A stretch of DNA of 64,000 nucleotides. It comes from Cryptomeria japonica (Eukaryota; Streptophyta; Pinopsida; Cupressales; Cupressaceae). Below, in pieces: positions 1 through 10,660 of this stretch. Position numbers and translations under genes: made by a program. The DNA is taken from positions 180,070,977 through 180,134,976 of the forward strand of contig NC_081411.1 in NCBI RefSeq assembly GCF_030272615.1, written 5' to 3'. Below the pieces are notes generated by a model that ran no database searches, was not told where the DNA came from, and saw only the letters and a list, made by a program, of their open reading frames with translations. The first letter of the stretch is position 1. The number at the start of each line of letters is the position of its first letter.

Positions 1-893
1 TAAGGGGTTTCTTCTACAATGGAGGTAGACTCAACCTTATTTTTGGGATGGGTATTCTTCTTTACCTCCTTTCTCTTTGGTGTTTCTTTTGCCTTCTTCG
101 CCACCTCAGTTGGCTTCTCTGCAACTTCCTCCTTCTTAGTCACTGGAGGGGTCTGTTGTACGGGTGCTTCCTCTACAAAATCCTTTTCCTCACCATCTTT
201 ATTTGATTTTCTCTTCTTGAGAGTCAGATTTTTTTCCTTTGGGGCTGGGGTTTCCTCTGCAACGAAGGTAGATTTTGCCTTCTTTTTGGGAGGGGTCATC
301 TTCTTTACATCCTTTTTCTTTGGTGTTTCCTCCTCTAATCCCTCTAAAACCTCAATTATCACCTTCCTCTAACCCCTCTTCCTTTTGGATATTTTTGGGG
401 GAGCACTAGCCTCACCCTCCTCAGTTTGGGTAGGAGCTACTTCAGGGTTGGGCTCAAGGTTTGATTCTACAACAGGGGTATCTTGTAGCTCTTGCAACGG
501 GGCAACCATGCTTATAAGAATGGTTGGGGTAATTTTTGGGTCACTGGAAATGGCTTCAGCTTCATGGGCATTCTCAATAATGGGGATAGCAGATTTCTCA
601 ATTGGGGAGGCAATGACTAAATTTTTAGAGAGCATAAAACAAAACCTAGGGCTCTGAAAATACTTGCAATTCCTATAGGTACTTCTACTAAAAAAACACA
701 AAGAAAAATCTTGAATTGCACTTACTGGTTTGCTGCTCCTATTGGATGCCTTTGAACTGGTTGAATTCTCCCTTTGCTCACTCTGCAAATGCTCTCTAAT
801 CACTTGAATGCTTTGCGAAGATGAATGTGATAGAGTTTTTTCTTTTATTGCGACGCTATTAAATTCCTTTGTGCGAAGAAAAATGGTTGTCAA
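1..893 (-). pseudogene. Lys/Glu/Pro-rich ORF remnant, open at the left edge
   Basis: On the minus strand one frame runs from an ATG at 891-893 to the left window edge and is interrupted once, by TAG at 369-371. The N-terminal 174 codons are Ser-rich. After the TAG the same frame continues with lysine/proline/glutamate-rich text (repeats of the type EETPKKK and APKEK). A low-complexity Phe/Ser-rich reading on the plus strand is only the antisense of this tract. I recognise no domain. Composition resembles the K/E-rich part of the orphan ORF at 5548-8880, so an analogous retroelement ORF is plausible, but I see no clear homology. The single TAG would fit a CAG-to-TAG change. Confidence 0.4.
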
Positions 894-1080
894 CTCAAAA
901 TTTTAAATTTCCACCGTTGATGATCAATCGAATGGCCATGATCATCACTTGACTCCCTCTAGACCATTGAGTTGTCGTCATCCTCTTTTTCCACCTTTTC
1001 ATATTGTGTCAATCACCACACGATGCAATAAAAGCCTTGAAATCGTCGTGTTTACTTATCCTGCATGATCTTTTGTAACT
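894..1080. other. Short spacer without recognisable features
   Basis: No ORF of note, repeat or RNA gene is visible between the ORF remnant and the GGGATAA-type repeat block. Confidence 0.5.
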
Positions 1081-1790
1081 TTACTCACTGCTCTGGGATA
1101 AAATTTCACTATCTCCGACTTTGTTTTTTTATCCCGGGGCTCTTCTCTCTATCTTTCGCATCTCTGGGATAAAATTTACATTGAGTTTCATTCTTTTCTC
1201 ATCCCAGAGCAGAGCTTTGTCTTTCTTTTATTTATTCTCATTGAAACCTAAAATCCAGTCATCACTACACTTTGTGCGTCCTGGGTTAACTTTTCACTTC
1301 ACCTTTGTTTGTTATTTTTATCCCAAAGCTTCTTTGGGTGCCTTTCTCTACCCCCCGGGATAAGCCTTCTTTTATATTTCTCTTCACTTCTTTATCCTGA
1401 ACAATCTTTCTTTGATCTACTCTTCCCTCCCGGATAAAGATTTCACTGCTTATTTACTAACTCTCTTATCCTGGAGCCCCAATTACCATATGCATATTCT
1501 TTGTGAAATCCAGAGTTTGGCTCCGTGTATTCTCTCTCCCTCTGGGGTAACTTTTTCTTAGTTTTCCTTTATATTATTATCTTAGGTCCACGAGAAATGC
1601 TTTGCTAACCGCTCCGGGATAAAATTCTTTGTCTCTCACTTTACATTTTTTAACCCGAGTCCTGCTTTCTTTTCCTCTAGAACCTTCCGGGATAACCTTT
1701 TCCCTTTATATTTTCTTATCCCAGGGCATAGTCTTTAACCTCGAAAAGTCACTCGGGGCAAGGAAAGCACTCCACATCTCTTTGTAAAAC
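1081..1790. repeat. Pyrimidine-rich half of a GGGATAA/TTATCCC repeat block
   Basis: Short motifs of the type CTCTGGGATAAAATTT alternate with their approximate inverse, TTTTATCCCGGGGC, every 50-70 bases, embedded in CTTT-rich sequence. Examples are near 1090, 1130, 1165, 1200, 1320, 1355, 1430, 1615 and 1720. Adjacent copies in opposite orientation could fold into weak hairpins. The 80-codon plus-strand reading at 1121-1363 is composed of these repeats and I do not consider it a gene. Confidence 0.6.
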
Positions 1791-1899
1791 TATTCTAGGG
1801 CCTTTCGGAACCAACTTGAAATCTTCCCGTGACAACTTTTATTCACTGACTTGACTCTTAGGAAGTTCGAATCTCCAGGGCAAGAAATGAGAATTGCAA

Positions 1900-3190
1900 A
1901 AGTTCATTGCTTATCCTAGGGGACTAGAAGGGTTAAAGAAATGGGGCCCAGGATAAGAAAGCAAAGTAAAACAAAGAGAAAAAGCTTATCTCGTGGGGAT
2001 CATAATGATACATGATGAGTCAATAACAAATGGTGTCAATAACATGATGAGTCATAACAAATGGTTACGATAACATGACGTGTCAATAACATGGCGTGTC
2101 AATAACTCGACGAGTCAATAACATGATGAGTTAATAACATGATGAGTTAATAACATGACATGTCAATAACTCGACAAGTCGATAGGATGATGAGTCAATA
2201 ACATGACACGTCAATAACATGACATGTCAATAACATGACAAGTCAATAACATGACGTGTCAATAACTTGATGAGTCAATAACATGACGAGTCATAAGGGT
2301 CTACAGTATGTTGCCCAAGATAAGAAAATAGTGGAGTAGAGAAGGAAAAGTTATTCGGAGGAGCGAAGAACAACATCCAAAGGTTGTCTGGGATAAATCT
2401 TACTGAGGGATCACAAAGAAGAAAAGTTGCCTTGGGGAAGTCTCTATCCAGTCCCCATAGGCCCTAGGACAATTTTACAAAGGAACGAGGAATGATTTCC
2501 TTGCCCCAGGTGGCTTTTCAAAGTCAAAGACTGTGCTCCATGATAAGAAAATATAAAGGAAAGGATTATCATATGGGGTTCAAAGAAAAGGGAAAGAAGA
2601 GCCTGAGATAAAAATATAAAGCCATTGGCATGAAGGAAAATACCCTAGATCAGGTGGCGAAGTATTTTAAATGATCCCAAGATAATAGTAAAAAGGAAAT
2701 CTAAGCAAATAATTACCGTGGAGGAAGAAAATATACATAGAGTTAGCTTCAATATGTTGACATTCAGGATAAAGAAAAGGAGTAATAAATAGAGAAAGCC
2801 TTGTCCCAGAAGGCTGCGAAGACTAAAAGAAAATGGCTCGGGATATGGAAGCGAAGGAAATACAAAGAAAAGCTTATCCCGAGGGGCTAAGAGGAGCATC
2901 ATTTGAGGCTTCGGGGTAAAAATTACAAAGAAAGACAAGGCGAGAGTTATCCTGGGGGACAAAGGGCATAGTGCTCTATAAGTATAAGTGACAAAGATAA
3001 AAGCAATGCTCCAGGATAAAAGAATAGTGATTTCCAAAGTAATTTTTATCCCAGAAGGATGTGATAGATAGAGAAGAGGGGCCCATGATAAGAAATAAAT
3101 CCAGAAACGATGAAAAGCTAACCTAGAGCAATGAGAAAAGGTGAAAAGCGACGCCCGGGATAAGGATTTCAGAACCTTTATTGCCCCGCA
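1900..3190. repeat. Purine-rich half of the GGGATAA repeat block
   Basis: The same motif family appears mainly in the opposite strand sense, as GCCCAGGATAAGAAAG and GCTTATCCCGAGGGG, in AAAG-rich sequence. Examples are near 1930, 1985, 2320, 2540, 2610, 2780, 2875, 2950, 3010, 3085 and 3150. Together with 1081-1790 this forms a large mirror-like structure in which the base-composition skew flips. The 16-bp minisatellite at 2005-2295 lies at the start of this half. The minus-strand reading at 2645-3037 is a by-product of the repeats. Confidence 0.55.
2005..2295. repeat. 16-bp minisatellite with near-palindromic TGACGTGTCA core
   Basis: About 17-19 imperfect copies of a 16-bp unit of the form CATGACGTGTCAATAA. 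Variants carry GACGAGTC, GATGAGTT, GACATGTC and GACACGTC at the core. Most cores are partly palindromic, and several contain TGACGT or ACGTGT, which resemble plant bZIP binding cores (established consensus). Function is not shown. Confidence 0.8.
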
Positions 3191-3280
3191 TGGTGATTGA
3201 CACGACGTAAAAAATCAAAGATGACAAGTTTGTGAATTCCTTGGAGTTTAAGTCTTTTTGGCTTAAAGAAAAACTAAGAA

Positions 3281-3904
3281 ATGCAACTCTGAGGGAAAGA
3301 AGTAAATATTGACCCCAATAACATTCAATACACCCTTGAGGAAGCCAGAGAAATGGTGGCCAATAGTTGCATGATTCTAGTTCCTAGATGGGATCACGTG
3401 AAACTATTTTTGTTAGACCAAGTTGTTAGGCAAAATGACCCAAGGTATGTGAAAGAATATGAAAACTATGGGTTCGGAGTTAATGTAAATATCAAAGCCT
3501 TTGTAGTTTGGGCTAGGGGATTAAGTGTAAATAGGCCAATTGTTCCTTTTGGGCTAGAGAAACAGTAGGGAGAAGCAATCCTAATGACAGTCAGTGACAC
3601 CACAATAGGAGAGGTTGTTTCTCTGACTTCCCATGTAGCACAATTTGCTCAGTTGGTAGTCTGAGACTTAGAGGTAAAATATATTGCTTTGAGGGATACT
3701 TTGGCTAAGTAGTATCATGATTATAATTTGTTATTCGTTGAGAATTGTAAACTAAAGGAGAAATTGAATAAAGCAGAGGCAGGGACCCCAGGGAGAATAA
3801 GGCCTAAGGAATTGGAAAGGGCTATTAGAGAGCTTCATGAGGCTAAGGAAGAATCCTCCGGGATATATTTTGAAATCAGGAGAGATACAATTTTGATTCC
3901 ATGA
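3281..3904 (+). pseudogene. Decayed plus-strand ORF, unknown family
   Basis: One frame starts with ATG at 3281, meets TGA at 3290, and then continues through an open stretch containing a 71-residue ORF from 3353. Further stops are TAG 3566, TGA 3662, TAG 3710 and TGA 3902. Between the stops the text is protein-like. It has a globular-looking first part (PRWDHVKLFLLDQ) and a charged, probably coiled-coil end rich in Lys, Glu and Leu. The family is not recognised. All five stops are TAG or TGA, the same bias as in the neighbouring retroelement ORFs. It is probably part of an older element into which the 4329-11604 element inserted. Confidence 0.4.
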
Positions 3905-4323
3905 GCTGTATGAGTTTCAAATGCTCAGAGTGTTGTAAGCTTGTCTATTCTAAATGATTATGTGTATGATTTGATGGGTTTCATTTGCAACAAATGAATT
4001 AAATTTTATAAAAAAATATTGCATCATAGGATGAACTAATGTGAGATTGAGTTAAGGTTTTGTTTCTTGAGTTGAATGTTTATGCAAGGCATTTATGTTC
4101 AAAGATATTCATGGGATGAAAACCTAAATCCACATTGTTGTAAGTGTCATGATCTTTTTTTGACTTTGTATTCCCTAGAAAGTAAGCACTGGTAATGTTT
4201 TCCAAATTTTAGAATCAATCAATCATTAAAATTTATTTGTTTTCAGCACTAGAATTAAGTTTAGGAATAACGTAGATTAGAACAAGTTTCAATGTACCAA
4301 AAGGTGACATAAAATAAGGTCAA
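3905..4323. repeat. Target-site flank with a ~100-bp dispersed repeat
   Basis: The stretch 3905-4010 resembles 11938-12045 on the other side of the inserted element. Both have an ATGAGTTTCA..GCTTGTC block followed by GATGGGTTTCATTTGCAA and CAAATGAA, and both contain the hairpin TTCATTTG-CAA-CAAATGAA. In the uninterrupted locus the two copies would lie about 650 bp apart. Confidence 0.5.
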
Positions 4324-4328
4324 AGCCA
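4324..4328. repeat. Target-site duplication AGCCA, left copy
   Basis: AGCCA directly precedes the left LTR (TGATGAATAC) and is repeated at 11605-11609 directly after the right LTR. Confidence 0.9.
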
Positions 4329-5247
4329 TGATGAATACTAAGAGGGGGGGGAGTGGGGGGGGTGAATTAGTATGCCAAAAATCTCTGAACTTAAACACTT
4401 TGCAAGACTAACAGTAAACCGGTGAAACAGTTTAACAAACAAACCAGTTAGCACACATGCAAACCAAATATCAAATAATGCATTCACCCATAGAAGCACA
4501 AACACCATAACACAAGATATTTTGATGTGGAAACCCAAATGGGAAAAACCACGGTGAGATGGAACTCACAAGTAACTATCTGCAGAATAGAAACCAGACC
4601 GGTTAAGGTCTTACAACGTTCTTTACCAGAACAAATCCTGTTAGGATTCTTAATCTTTGTTAGGAGATAAGTCTGATTAAAGACTACCTTGTTAGAGGAT
4701 TTACAAGAGGCTTTTGGGCCTACCCGGTTAAGGGCTACAGACTTGTCGAAGATGTGAGTAATCAACAAGTGAGTGATCTAGCAAATAGCATAGATTGCTT
4801 GGTTAGATCCTTGATAGATCGATCTTAATGCATTACAGCATTACTTCAGTCTTCTACACATTCATACTCTCTCTAACTCCTCAACCACCTTAAACCCTAG
4901 CAACAATATCAACTTCACCAACAACAACAACCTAAAACCCTAGACATGATGTCCTTATAAAGGATTCTGATTTCATGTCGATCCAATAGGATTACAATAC
5001 AATTTCCTAGGTTCAATGCATCTACACATATCTGGTAACACGACACAAAAAGCACTGTTAACGTGTCGGCACCGTCAAGCAATCGGGAAACACATTCTAT
5101 AAAACACCAATAGTCTAAAGACTATTATACAACATATTGGTTGGAACAAATGTCGGTTGTGCTCTAACTCATACATATAAAGGAGATCTCAATGCAAGTG
5201 TGTGTCCATCAATGACAACCACAACATAAACATAAAAAATGCCAACA
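4329..5247 (-). repeat. 3' LTR of the gag-only element
   Basis: 919 bp, plus-strand ends TGATGAATAC and AATGCCAACA, paired with 10661-11604. A G-rich run (GGGGGGGG, then GTGGGGGG) near its left end has expanded relative to the other LTR. The LTR lacks a roughly 37-bp segment present near 11020 in the right copy. The minus-strand readings at 4338-4768 lie within the LTR and are not genes. Confidence 0.9.
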
Positions 5248-5262
5248 ATCTCCCCCTTTGGC
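5248..5262 (-). promoter_or_regulatory. Polypurine tract of the gag-only element
   Basis: On the minus strand CCAAAGGGGGAGAT directly precedes the LTR start TGTTGGCATT. This is the usual copia-type plus-strand primer. A second purine box, GCTTAGGGGGAGCAA, occurs on the minus strand both near 5340-5354 and near 9306-9320. It could be an internal priming site or a remnant of a former pol end. Confidence 0.75.
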
Positions 5263-5547
5263 ATTGATGGCAACACTTAGGAAAATAAAATTTTGACATC
5301 TAAGTGTTTTACAACAAAATCATGCCATTAGCAAAATTGCTCCCCCTAAGCATATACACTATCCCTTTAACAATACAATGTATAACATTTTTGCATATAG
5401 AGCATAAATATTGAGATATTCAGAGCATATATCAAAATTTTGATTACCAGATACTTCTCCCAAATAGAATTCTTCTCCCCCTTTGCCAACAATGACAAAG
5501 TACAGCTGAACAACCCTATTTTCATTTTATATTAAAATAATAAAAGT

Positions 5548-8500
5548 TTATGACAATAAGGAATAATACTTGTCAAAAATAGATTTATAGTCCTGCAAGA
5601 ATTGTTTCATCGACAAAGACCAGGGCTCAAGTAGGGAGGTGGCTACTTCTTTCTCTGTCTGCATCTGGGAGACCTATTCTTTCATGGAATCAATTGTGCT
5701 CGTCTCCTGTGTAACTATTAAGGCATCTAGGTTTAGATAGCACTTCTGAAGAATTTGCAATCATGGGAGTAGAACTAGTTGTAGCTCCTGCAAATCTCTA
5801 GACCGGGTGTTGATCTCTTGCTTCATTTTTGCTGACTGGATGTGAAACCGGTGAACGATTTTCCCATAAGTTATAAAGGAGTCATAAGGCGGCTTGAATG
5901 TGCTCATGTAGGACTGTAAGTCTGTTTGAAACTTTTACTTCTGAGCTAGCACATCATCATAGAACTGATGGGGTTGGCAGATCTTGTTGAGTAGCAGATT
6001 CCCCTCATCTAGAGCATCCCTTCTATCCTTTTGTTCTTTTTGCAATTCCGACCGGAGCTCATTCAACTTCTTCACCAGAGCTATATTAAGAGCTTTTTGA
6101 TGCTCTTTCTTGACATTTGCCTCTGCTACCTCTTCCAGGATCTGCACCTAATCATCCACTACTATGTATAGGAGCTTTAGTTTGGCCAGTGATGATTCAG
6201 TGCTCAGAAGGTTAGTACCAAGTATCAAACCGGTAAGAGTGTCCACAACCACTTGAATTACATCCTACTCCTTCTTCCTCCATATGTTTTCAAGTCATTC
6301 TTGGGCAACTTTGATGCTCTGCATCAACTCCATTTCACTTGCAGACTAGAGGTCGATAGGACTGGTGAGGTCAGCCGGTTTGGCTTGACTACTAGTTGCC
6401 TTCGAAGTCTCAATCTGGGTACTCTTTGTCGCTTCTCCTTCCTTGTCCTTTTCAACTTTCTTCTTCTCCGCTTCTCTCCTCTTCTCCTCTGCTTTATCTT
6501 CCTCAGCCTTCTTCCTTTTCTTAGCTTCTCTCCTCTCCTCTTCTTCCTTATCTTCATCTTCCTTCTTCTTCCTCTCTGCTTCCTTCTTCTTCTCTTGTTC
6601 CTTGTCTTCTTCTTCCTTCTTCTTTTTCTCAGCTTCCTTCTTGTTCTCCTATTCCTTGTCTTCTTCTTCCTTCTTCTTTTTCTCTTCTTCATCCTTTTTC
6701 TTCTTCTCTTCTTCATCCTTTTTCTTCTTCTCCGCTTCATCTTTCTTCTTCTTCTCCTCTTCATCCTTCTTCTTCTTCTCCTCTTCATCCTTTTTCCTCT
6801 GCTCTGCCTATTCCTTTGTCACTTCCTATCTGTCCTCGGCTTGCTTATCAACTTGTTTAGCCTGTTGCTCCTGTCCTATTGCCTTAGATGGTGTTTCCTG
6901 AGTAACATCTTCTACGTCCAGGGCATCGACATCAATAGTGTCGACCGTTTCATCAACCGAATTTCCTTCATCATCAAGTACTTCGTTCGGTTTGGATATA
7001 ACCGGTTCTTTCTCAGCTTGTCAGTTGGCTTCAGACACTCAATGCATCTTTAGAGCTTCTAAAGCATGAGTGTCTGTATTCTTGAGCACTTCTTTACCCT
7101 TCCCTTCCAGTAATAGGAGTGTTCTTCATCTCAAGAAGAAAAGACGTTTGTATTTGTTCATTACATCGAATAGTTCCGAATTTGATACATCAGGAAAATG
7201 TTCAACAAAAACTTTTTCTCTCATTTCCTGTTCCTGTTCTATGGCAATGCGCCATTTATTGTCTAAGGACTTATACAAAGAATCTGGTGTTTCAGATCTA
7301 ATTTCTGAAGGCGACCGGTCATTAACACATAAATACTGAATTATTTCCTTTTCAACCACTTCCTTTTCATCATCATTAAAGTCATCAAAATACTTAATTA
7401 AATCATGTAGCAATTTTCTCCTAATATTCTTTATTGCTCTTTGACAATGTGTCAAAGGTTTATAGGAGGAGATATCTATATTTACTGGTGCAGATGATGT
7501 CGGTTCATTCTTTGTCTTCTTTCTTGTCTGTCTTGCCTTCTTGGGCTACTCCTCGGACACAGTTTCCTCTGAGTCCAGTGAATTTCTTTTTGTCTTCCTT
7601 TTCCTTTCGAAGACTTTAGCCAGTGCTGCTTCCAGTTTCTTTTTGGCCGGTGACCGTTTGGTCACTTTTGGACTTGTTGTTGTAACCGGTGTAGATGCTA
7701 ATGGCACTTCTTTTCCCTTCTTCACTGAAGGCTCTTTTCCTTTCTTTGTTGGTGGTTCCTCAACCGGTGTTATCCTTTCTAGGTAGGTTCCGGTCCTCTT
7801 TGCCTTAGGGTCAAGAGGTGAGGCAATAAGGGTAGAGGCATACCCTTTCAGCATATCATACATCACCTCATAGCCCATTGGCTCCACTTCTTCCATTCTA
7901 GGCTCAACAACTTCCATTATGCATCAGTCCACCTTGATGGTGAAACATATATCATCTTCATATTTCTTGACAATGTCACCTGATATTCTCATTCTTTGGC
8001 TCATTTTCTGTCTAAACTCATCAAAATACTTGTTCAGAATTTTAGGGTAACCGGTTCCCACTGCTTGCAAACTTTCCTTTATCTATTTGGTAACCGATTG
8101 GTCCGCAGACCACTGAATGTCTCCCACTCTTGGGAAGTATCCTTGAAAGTAAAAGAACAACCCAACCAATAGTTGTCCAAACTTGAACCTCAATGCATTA
8201 TCTTGCTTGATTGATTTCAGGTTCAATAGGAGTTGCCTCTGCATACCGATACATAGGTCAAATGATGTATCCTCCTTTATCATCCGATAAGTGACATTTA
8301 CCGCTACAGTAGATACAGAGTTAATTTTGCTAGCTGAGAACGTCTGATATCCAATCACCATACATGCATATTTCACCAGATCGTCCTTAATATATTTGAC
8401 GGTCATACCTCATGAGTTGCTCACTAAACCAGTGAGCTTGGACATTTCAGTTTTGCTTACCGTCCTTAGGGCTGGCACTTCCCCTGTATTGCAGAAACGA

Positions 8501-8880
8501 GTGACGACATGAATTGCCTGCGATGTAATATCATGCGTTCTTTCCAGGTACATCTTGTCACCATGGACTCTACTCAGAATGATTCTTATATGATCCTCTA
8601 TGAAATCCTCCAGGAAGTAAACAACATTGTGAAGCTTCTTCTTCTCTAGAATACTATACTCTAGTTTGATCTTCTTATCGTTTCCACAAAACAAACCTAG
8701 TTGAGTATGGATTGCAAGAGACCCTAGGTCTTCGAGTTTACAATCAATATAATCTAAGATTCCCTCTTCTACTATGACATCGATTGGTACTTGAGACAAG
8801 GCATTATACTTAGACTTGCGTTGAATAAAACTTGCAGACTTGACAGATGCACTAGAACTGGTATGAGATGCAGAAGCCAT
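5548..8880 (-). pseudogene. Orphan ORF of the gag-only retroelement, 1,111 codons, family unknown
   Basis: The ATG is at 8878-8880 and the natural stop TAA at 5548-5550. The frame never shifts, yet 17 premature stops interrupt it: TGA at 8410, 7924, 7126, 7039, 7021, 6295 and 5761; TAG at 8083, 7546, 6826, 6808, 6649, 6346, 6265, 6148 and 5674; one TAA at 5935. About 320 codons read as a globular domain (Ser-rich start MASASHTSSSAS, then alternating hydrophobic text). A Pro/Lys-rich linker follows (7546-7917), then an Asp/Glu-rich segment (7126-7455). Next comes a Lys/Glu repeat tract of KDEEKKKK type (about 6440-6800) and a C-terminal coiled coil (MQILEEVAEANVKKEH). It shows no RT, integrase or protease motifs and I do not recognise the family. 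It may be a captured host gene or an accessory/env-like ORF (inference). Confidence 0.75.
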
Positions 8881-9332
8881 GATAGAAACTTAAGAACTCA
8901 AGAAATACCTTTTGAAAAATGTGAATTTAGGGATTTTAGATTTTCCTTCACCTCACACTCCATCAGTTGCCGAATCACCACTTTGCGTTCTTCACTTGAC
9001 CATTTGCAATTTGAATTTGAATCTCCTTCATGGTTTCTCAATTTCTCAAAATCTCAGCACAGATCACCTTTTCTTTGCTCTGCTCTTTGAAAAACTTTTC
9101 TTTGCTTGAAAATTGATAGCGAGAAATGATTTGAAAAATGCTTTTAAGCATATTCCTCACCTAACATCATTAATGCTCCTCCATTAGGGAGTAAACCCTA
9201 ATTTGCCTTGTTTTTACTGTTTCCGATCTTCTGCTAAATGATAGGTATCACATACTGGTTAAGGTCTTTTACCAGTGTAAACCGGGGGTTCAAAACATTT
9301 CGTTGTTTGCTCCCCCTAAGCTTTTCTGAAGC

Positions 9333-10610
9333 TTAGTTTGTTGGTTCCATGATTTCCACACTAGGTGCAGAAACCGGTTCCTCTTGTAACTCCACTGGTT
9401 TCTTCTTCTAGATTTTGTTCATATCCGCTTGAACTATTTCAACATCAATTTCTCCTTTCGGAGTGACTGGTATATCATCTGATATACTCTTTCTTGATCT
9501 ACAGAATCTGGCAATGTGACCCGATTTGTTGCAATGATAGCAGACCATTCCAGGTGCTCTCCAAGGTCCATTGTTCATGTTTCCATTCTTCCTTCTGCAT
9601 GTTGCAGCAGTGTGACCATGACCATGACAAATCCAACAGTTTGCTCTCCATCTGGTTGCCGCTTGATAGCCACCACTTCTTGGTTGATGATTGAAGGCAT
9701 TAAACTGGTTGTGATTCCAGTTTACCAAAGGTTCAGGACCAACTCCTTGGGTCCTCTGAGGATATCTTCCAGTGTTATTCATAACAGACCTGCATCCAAA
9801 TGCTCTATGCCCAAACTTGTTGCATGCATAGCAGTTACCATTCAATCTATAGGATCTAGGCTTATCATTTATAAAATAAGGAAAATTGTTGTAAGCCTTA
9901 CTCCTACACACATTTGCAGTATGTCCTTCTTTAAGACAGTTGAAGCAAACAGGTTTAAACTTTTGCTTACCTTTATCCTTTGATGTCGGTTGTTTCTTTA
10001 ACATTCCAACATTTGTACCAGAGGTCTCACCTTCCTCGTGACTGGAATAACCAAGTCCATTGGTATTCTTGACCAGTTTGGCAGATTCAAGCTTTTGCTC
10101 TAGCTTGACAGTGCTCTTGTTGAACTTAGCAAGTATTTCCTTTGACTCAGAGAGTTCTTTGGAAATAGCAGCATTTGTTTCCATCAGGTTTTCATTCTTA
10201 GAGATGGAATTGTTTAGTTCACCTTGCATGTCTTCCTTTTCCACTTTGCTCGCATGGAGTTGAGCAGTTAGTGCACTGATCTCTTGTTTCAACTTGGAGA
10301 TCTCATGATCTTTGTCCTTCACTAGATCTTCAACTTTCCTCCAATTCTCAAGATCTTGTCACATTTGGATAGTCAGTCCTTCCAACTCCTTTCTCAGGTT
10401 GGAGTTTGATTCATTCAACTTATTTACTTCTGCAATTAGGGCTTGCATGTCTGCTTCATCTGAAGAACTATTTTCAGATAGCTCCATCAGCTTTTCAGCA
10501 TGTTCTCTCCTTTTTGCTTGAGAGACCTTATATTTAGCCATGAGTTCGTCATAGGCTTGCTCAAACTGAGTGAGCCGATGAGTAAGTTCCCTCAATGTGT
10601 ATTCCCCCAT
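9333..10610 (-). pseudogene. Gag-like coiled-coil protein with four CCHC zinc knuckles
   Basis: Translation probably starts at MGEYTLRELTHR (ATG 10608-10610), 34 bases after the primer site; a start further upstream would lie in the LTR. The frame continues to TAA at 9333-9335, with premature TGA at 10359 and TAG at 9408. The first ~220 residues are heptad-like coiled coil (QEISALTAQLHASKVEKEDM and similar). A basic linker and four knuckles follow: CFNCLKEGHTANVC, CYACNKFGHRAFGC, CWICHGHGHTAATC and CYHCNKSGHIARFC. The CX2CX4HX4C spacing is the nucleic-acid binding motif of retroelement nucleocapsids (known). The copia capsid region (UBN2) is missing, so this is a reduced or rearranged gag. 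Confidence 0.8.
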
Positions 10611-10644
10611 ATCTCTTTTAAAGTGGTTAAACTTATAGAAAGGT

Positions 10645-10658
10645 TGGCTCTGATACCA
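10645..10658 (-). promoter_or_regulatory. Primer binding site, initiator-Met tRNA type
   Basis: Minus-strand TGGTATCAGAGCCA begins two bases after the LTR end (CA). TGGTATCAGAGC is the classic Ty1/copia primer site complementary to the 3' end of initiator methionine tRNA. Confidence 0.9.
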
Positions 10659-10660
10659 AT

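Noticed and set aside
6324-6788. Arg/Lys-rich minus-strand frame (MKRRRRRRMKRRRR)
   Set aside because: Out-of-frame reading of the same repeat tract; the flanking coding sequence stays in the Lys/Glu frame.
6253-7053. Long Leu/Phe-rich plus-strand frame resembling a membrane protein
   Set aside because: It is the antisense of the Lys/Glu repeat tract of the orphan minus-strand ORF, whose frame is supported over 3.3 kb.
5548-8880. Stop-codon reassignment or programmed readthrough of the 17 stops
   Set aside because: TAG, TGA and TAA are all affected, at sites where CAG, CGA or CAA would fit; mutation after insertion is simpler.
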